A stretch of 15,503 bases of DNA from Candidatus Caenarcanales bacterium (GTDB lineage Bacteria; Cyanobacteriota; Vampirovibrionia; LMEP-6097), in the NCBI GenBank assembly GCA_022447685.1, contig JAKVAO010000064.1, positions 1 to 15,503 on the forward strand, read 5' to 3'. The notes under the pieces were generated by a model. That model worked only from the letters and a program-made list of their open reading frames with translations, did not search any database and was not told the origin of the DNA. A program made the translations under genes and the position numbers. Positions 12,567 to 15,503 of this stretch are shown here, in pieces; the first letter of the stretch is position 1; each line of letters opens with the position of its first letter.

Positions 12567-14103
12567 TGAATTTCTCCTTTTTTTCTTGGTAGTACTCTGC
12601 TCCACGAATATTCTCATGGAACTCTAATTTGACTTTTTCCTCTGAAAAATCTTCTAATGATTCATTCTCTAATCCTCTTTTGAGAATGGATTTCATGCTT
12701 TGATAACCTGAGTATCGAAAACCATATTTAAGTAACCTTTGAGCTGCTTTATCAACCCTTTCTTTTCCATACTGCTTTTCAAGCCGAATAATCCCGATGC
12801 AGGGACGGTAATTAATTGCTGGATATTTCCCTTTTCCTAAAATCTTTTCAATTAATTCAGCAGTATTTTTACCAATTTTTAACGCCCAATCTCTTATTCT
12901 TTGTGGGTTCCATGAGTTTTGCTCTTGATGCCCTTTAGTCATGTGTTCATCAACAGTGCTGTATTGATGCTTATCATAGCTTCTTAAATGCTTAGCAATT
13001 AATTGATTTTCATAGAAAATATTGACAGTGTGTATGCTGAAAGCAATATCAACTTTCTTACTTATATATTTATACGGCACACTGTAGAAATGTTTTTCTA
13101 CTTCTACATGATAATTTGGTGCTACTTTTGCTTTTTTCCAGAGCTGTAGTTCAAAGGGTTCTTCTGGTAAAGGTTTTAGTTTTTCTTTTTCAAATTTTTC
13201 GAAAAGATATTTTCGATTCCCATCTAGTTTTTTGAATTCTTTGCTATTTAACTGCTCAAGAAGCTTTGCAATCCTTTGATTAAGTTCATGAATACTGAAA
13301 AAAGTTTCCTTTCTTAATGTAGCTAGAATCCATCTTTCTACGATTTGTACTGCAACTTCCACTTTTGCTTTATCTTGTGGTTTTCTTGCTCTTGCAGGCA
13401 TTATTGCTACATCATAGTGCTTTGCAAAATCCAAATAGCTTTTATTAACACTAGGTTCATATCTACAAGCTTTGTTAACTGCTGATTTTAAATTATCAGT
13501 TACAAGCACCTCTGGTACTCCCCCAAAGAAATCAAGAGCTTTCTTGTTGCAGTAAATCCAATTTTCAAGACTCTGACTCTCAACAGCAAAAGCATAAGTG
13601 TAATTACTTGCTCCTAAACAGGCTACAAAGATTTGAGCATTTTTCACTTCACCTGTTTTTGAATTATTGATTGGGATTGTATGCCCCGCAAAATCTAAAA
13701 AACATTTTTCACCATAATTATGAATCTGTCTCATTGACGGATTAAGAGTTTTTTTGAATTCACTAAAATACTTAACAAATCTTGAGTAGCTTATCCCATC
13801 TGGATTGGCATCGATAAACTCATACCAAAGTAGTTGAAGAGTTACGTTTTTCTTTTGATATTCTTGATAAATGTAATCCCAGTTCGGTTGAGTTTTTTTC
13901 TGGTTAGATTTATCACTTGGAAAAAGTAACTTCTGAATCTCACGACTAGATAAACCCTCTAGGTCAGCAAATTTCAAATTTGCTTTAGCTAGTTTATCTA
14001 AATATCCTCGTACTGTTTTGCGAGTTACACCAGTTACTTTCTCAATCTCTGATTTACTTTGACCTCGCTCTGATAAACGAGCTATCTCTTTTACTATATC
14101 CAT
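12553..14103 (-). CDS. istA: IS21-family transposase IstA
   Basis: DDE transposase that cuts and joins the element's ends. An N-terminal helix-turn-helix (SKSEIEKVTGVTRKTVRGYL) is followed by an integrase core with LDFAGHT (Asp137), VLVTDNLKSAV (Asp203) and DKAKVEVAVQIVERW (Glu249), spaced as in the family. The C-terminal domain (about 330-400) contains HFYSVPYKYI. The start chosen is ATG at 14103, with AGGAG 7 bases before it and the family-like MDIVKEIARL. An alternative TTG at 14124 also has AAGGAG at the right distance, but within the loop of a hairpin. The protein is 516 aa (or 523) and complete. It is followed with a 14-base overlap by istB, whose ATPase directs it. No frameshift or stop is present, so the element may be active. 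Confidence 0.93.
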   Translation of the reverse strand: MDIVKEIARLSERGQSKSEIEKVTGVTRKTVRGYLDKLAKANLKFADLEGLSSREIQKLLFPSDKSNQKKTQPNWDYIYQEYQKKNVTLQLLWYEFIDANPDGISYSRFVKYFSEFKKTLNPSMRQIHNYGEKCFLDFAGHTIPINNSKTGEVKNAQIFVACLGASNYTYAFAVESQSLENWIYCNKKALDFFGGVPEVLVTDNLKSAVNKACRYEPSVNKSYLDFAKHYDVAIMPARARKPQDKAKVEVAVQIVERWILATLRKETFFSIHELNQRIAKLLEQLNSKEFKKLDGNRKYLFEKFEKEKLKPLPEEPFELQLWKKAKVAPNYHVEVEKHFYSVPYKYISKKVDIAFSIHTVNIFYENQLIAKHLRSYDKHQYSTVDEHMTKGHQEQNSWNPQRIRDWALKIGKNTAELIEKILGKGKYPAINYRPCIGIIRLEKQYGKERVDKAAQRLLKYGFRYSGYQSMKSILKRGLENESLEDFSEEKVKLEFHENIRGAEYYQEKKEKFSANQ

Positions 14104-14123
14104 ATTAAATCTCCTATTAGCCA

Positions 14124-14148
14124 AACTTCATCTCCTTTTGATGAAGTT
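14124..14148 (-). promoter_or_regulatory. Hairpin holding an SD in its loop before istA
   Basis: On the minus strand AACTTCATC and GATGAAGTT form a perfect 9-bp stem around the 7-base loop AAAAGGA. The loop carries the SD for the TTG codon at 14124, whose first T closes the stem. A second AGGAG and the ATG at 14103 lie outside it. It may limit istA translation. Confidence 0.6.
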
Positions 14149-14168
14149 CTATTATTACTAAAAAAGAC

Positions 14169-14247
14169 TGGGTAATTAAGGCGCCATTAGGTGGGTAATT
14201 ACACCGCCATTAACTGGGTAATTATGCCGCAACTGACTGGGTAATTA
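14169..14247. repeat. Right-end phased repeats of the IS21-family element (4 copies)
   Basis: TGGGTAATTA, the inverse of the left motif, starts at 14169, 14192, 14215 and 14238, exactly 23 bases apart. Spacers alternate between AATGGCG-like and CAGTTGCGG-like forms (minus strand). There are four copies here against three on the left. Confidence 0.85.
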
Positions 14248-14266
14248 TGGGGAGAATATGCACAAA

Positions 14267-15379
14267 TCAAGAATGCACAGAATTTACACCTAATTCAATA
14301 AATTTTTCCAGCTGCTTGATACTAAAATCTTCTATATCCTGATTATTAATATAAGCCCTATACCAAGAAGCTGTCATATTGATAGATTCTGCTAGGCTCA
14401 GCCTTGGTTCCCACCCAAAATAAGATTTTATTTTAGATGAGTTAAGACTTAAAGTCTTTGCTTCATAGTGATTCTTAATGGATTCTTCTCCATAAATAAT
14501 GTCAGGAGCATCATTAAAATTACTTATAAAAATATCTAATAAAGTCTTCACTGGAACAACATTTTCAGAATTAGGACCGATATTCCAAGCATGCTCAAAG
14601 CTTTGCTGATCTTGCTTTAGTAAATTATCATAATTTTCCGAATACTGAAAAGCAAGTAAAGCATAAGCCCATAATGGTTCAAGAACATGCTGCCAAGGTC
14701 TCGTAGAATTAGGATTGCGAATTAATATTTCTTGCTGAGCTTTAATACTCCTAGCAATATCTGGTATCAATCTATTGTTAGCCCAATCTCCACCACCAAT
14801 AACATTACCTGCTCTTACAGTACAAGCTTTAATTTTAGATTTAGAGAAAAAAGAATGTGAGTATGACTTAGATAAAATTTCTACCATAGCCTTACTAGCA
14901 CTATAAGGATCAAGTCCCCCAAGAGCGTCCCCTTCTTGAAAATCTCTACCTACATTATTATTCTCATAACATTTATCAGAAGTAATATTTAGTAGAATAG
15001 TGTCCATATCAGAATCTTTTAAAGCTTCTAAAAGATTCATAGTCCCAAGTACATTAGTCTCAAAAGTTGCATATGGGTCCTCATAAGAATCTAGTACTAA
15101 AGATTGAGCTGCTAGGTGAAAAATAATTTCAGGTTTTTCACGAAGAATTATTTCTCTAAGCTTTTCTCTATTTCTGATATCACAAAAGTTTGATTTGATT
15201 TTTGTTTCTAGCTTAAGCAGATTGTATAAATCTTCATTATTTCTTGGCTCTAAAGCGATACCAATAAGCTCTGCTCCCAAGTAGTGAAGTAACAAAGATA
15301 ACCAAGCACCTTTAAACCCTGTCTGTCCAGTTATTAATACTTTTTTCCCTTTATAAAATTCCTTAAAAATTTCAAACAT
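14267..15379 (-). CDS. rfbG: CDP-glucose 4,6-dehydratase
   Basis: NAD-dependent short-chain dehydrogenase/reductase that turns CDP-D-glucose into CDP-4-keto-6-deoxyglucose, the branch point for 3,6-dideoxyhexoses of O-antigens. Seen here are the NAD-binding GQTGFKG (18-24), FHLAAQSLV, NVLGTMNLLEA, catalytic TSDK (133-136, followed by CYEN), and DPYSASKA with Tyr159 and Lys163. VRAGNVIGGGDW and STRPWQHVLEPL are characteristic of this subfamily. ATG at 15379 was chosen because AGGA lies 6 bases before it and the N-terminus then matches the family (370 aa, normal being about 355-360); the open frame reaches back to a TTG at 15433. The stop lies 4 bases from the IS21 end, so downstream cluster genes have been lost or displaced. 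The upstream frame on the same strand is probably the preceding cluster gene. Activity seems intact. Confidence 0.93.
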   Translation of the reverse strand: MFEIFKEFYKGKKVLITGQTGFKGAWLSLLLHYLGAELIGIALEPRNNEDLYNLLKLETKIKSNFCDIRNREKLREIILREKPEIIFHLAAQSLVLDSYEDPYATFETNVLGTMNLLEALKDSDMDTILLNITSDKCYENNNVGRDFQEGDALGGLDPYSASKAMVEILSKSYSHSFFSKSKIKACTVRAGNVIGGGDWANNRLIPDIARSIKAQQEILIRNPNSTRPWQHVLEPLWAYALLAFQYSENYDNLLKQDQQSFEHAWNIGPNSENVVPVKTLLDIFISNFNDAPDIIYGEESIKNHYEAKTLSLNSSKIKSYFGWEPRLSLAESINMTASWYRAYINNQDIEDFSIKQLEKFIELGVNSVHS

Positions 15380-15442
15380 ATACAATCCTGCTACTAAATA
15401 CTTCTTACCAAGTAAAGATAAACTATATGTCAACCCCTCGAA

Positions 15443-15503
15443 TTAGGAAGCCAGTTTATGTAGAGGAATAATATTATCAAGTCCAGCCTCAGAATTAGAC
15501 TTA
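15443..15503 (-). CDS. 3' end of a gene upstream of rfbG (partial)
   Basis: On the minus strand a frame open from the right edge runs 19 codons (KSNSEAGLDNIIPLHKLAS) to a TAA at 15445-15443, 63 bases before the rfbG ATG. Position and strand suggest the preceding gene of the same polysaccharide cluster; the tail is too short to name it. In many clusters that gene is rfbF (glucose-1-phosphate cytidylyltransferase), but nothing here proves it. Confidence 0.45.
   Translation of the reverse strand, partial: KSNSEAGLDNIIPLHKLAS

Larger units (their letters stand above)
11737..14262 (-). mobile_element. Complete IS21-family insertion sequence
   Basis: About 2.5 kb holding istA and istB on the minus strand. 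The ends begin TG and end CA: left TGTGTATTCTC (11737-11747) and, inverted, right TGCATATTCTC (14252-14262). Inside each end lies a set of TAATTACCCA repeats spaced exactly 23 bases. No matching 4-8 bp target duplication is seen: left flank ATTAAA, right flank CAAATC. The left flank is a broken IS3-type gene and the right flank is the end of a polysaccharide gene, so sequence next to the element has been deleted or rearranged. The exact tips are uncertain by a base or two. Confidence 0.85.

Noticed and set aside
12567..12617. Longer istB starting at 12617
   Set aside because: The extension lies within istA, has no SD and does not resemble IstB N-termini; the GTG at 12566 has AGGAG and the expected LINET start.
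15380..15433. rfbG starting at TTG 15433, and a TTGACA promoter there
   Set aside because: The extension is unlike the family and ATG 15379 has an SD. The TTGACA has no acceptable -10 at 16-18 bases, so no promoter is called.

Overview
The window looks like chromosome from an AT-rich Gram-negative bacterium, most plausibly a non-photosynthetic relative of cyanobacteria (Melainabacteria/Vampirovibrionia type). The basis is low G+C throughout, the efp-accB neighbour pair that is common in cyanobacteria and their relatives, an arginine-regulated type of acetylglutamate kinase, a nucleotide-sugar gene of O-antigen synthesis, and several core genes without a Shine-Dalgarno sequence. The phylum is an inference; the genetic code reads as standard.

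Layout. (a) 1-1075: the start of a leftward gene, an unrecognised 191-codon ORF and about 400 bases with no gene. (b) 1076-2150: the C-terminal part of a large serine recombinase interrupted by an in-frame TAA, next to an intact tRNA-Asp(GTC) on the minus strand. The last 19 bases of the tRNA plus two flanking bases are repeated 208 bp away beside the recombinase, and further tRNA 5' fragments lie on the other side, so this is a scarred integration hotspot. Two strong terminators and a hairpin-rich gap lie here. (c) 2151-5856: a secreted protein of unknown function, then efp, accB, rnc and argB tightly packed on the plus strand (translation, fatty-acid synthesis, RNA processing, arginine synthesis). 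(d) 5953-7155: an AAA_14/DUF4143 ATPase with its own promoter and a perfect inverted repeat. (e) 7169-11046: surE on the minus strand preceded by an unrecognised 470-residue protein, and divergent from these two more unrecognised proteins; all three unknowns carry Ala/Gly-rich hydrophobic segments. (f) 11047-14262: a stack of insertion sequences. A 3' IS256-family remnant is cut by a 5' remnant of an IS3-type element, which is cut by a complete IS21-family element (istA, istB) whose ends carry 23-bp-phased repeats. (g) 14267-15503: a CDP-glucose 4,6-dehydratase and the tail of an upstream gene, part of a surface-polysaccharide cluster truncated or bordered by the IS stack.

The housekeeping block reads as one transcription unit. 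The accessory parts (tRNA site, unknown trio, IS stack, polysaccharide gene) show repeated insertion and loss. The observations most worth following are the tRNA-Asp junction with its structured gap, the trio of unknown proteins, the SD-presenting hairpin of istA, and start-proximal TATAAT boxes suggesting leaderless mRNAs.
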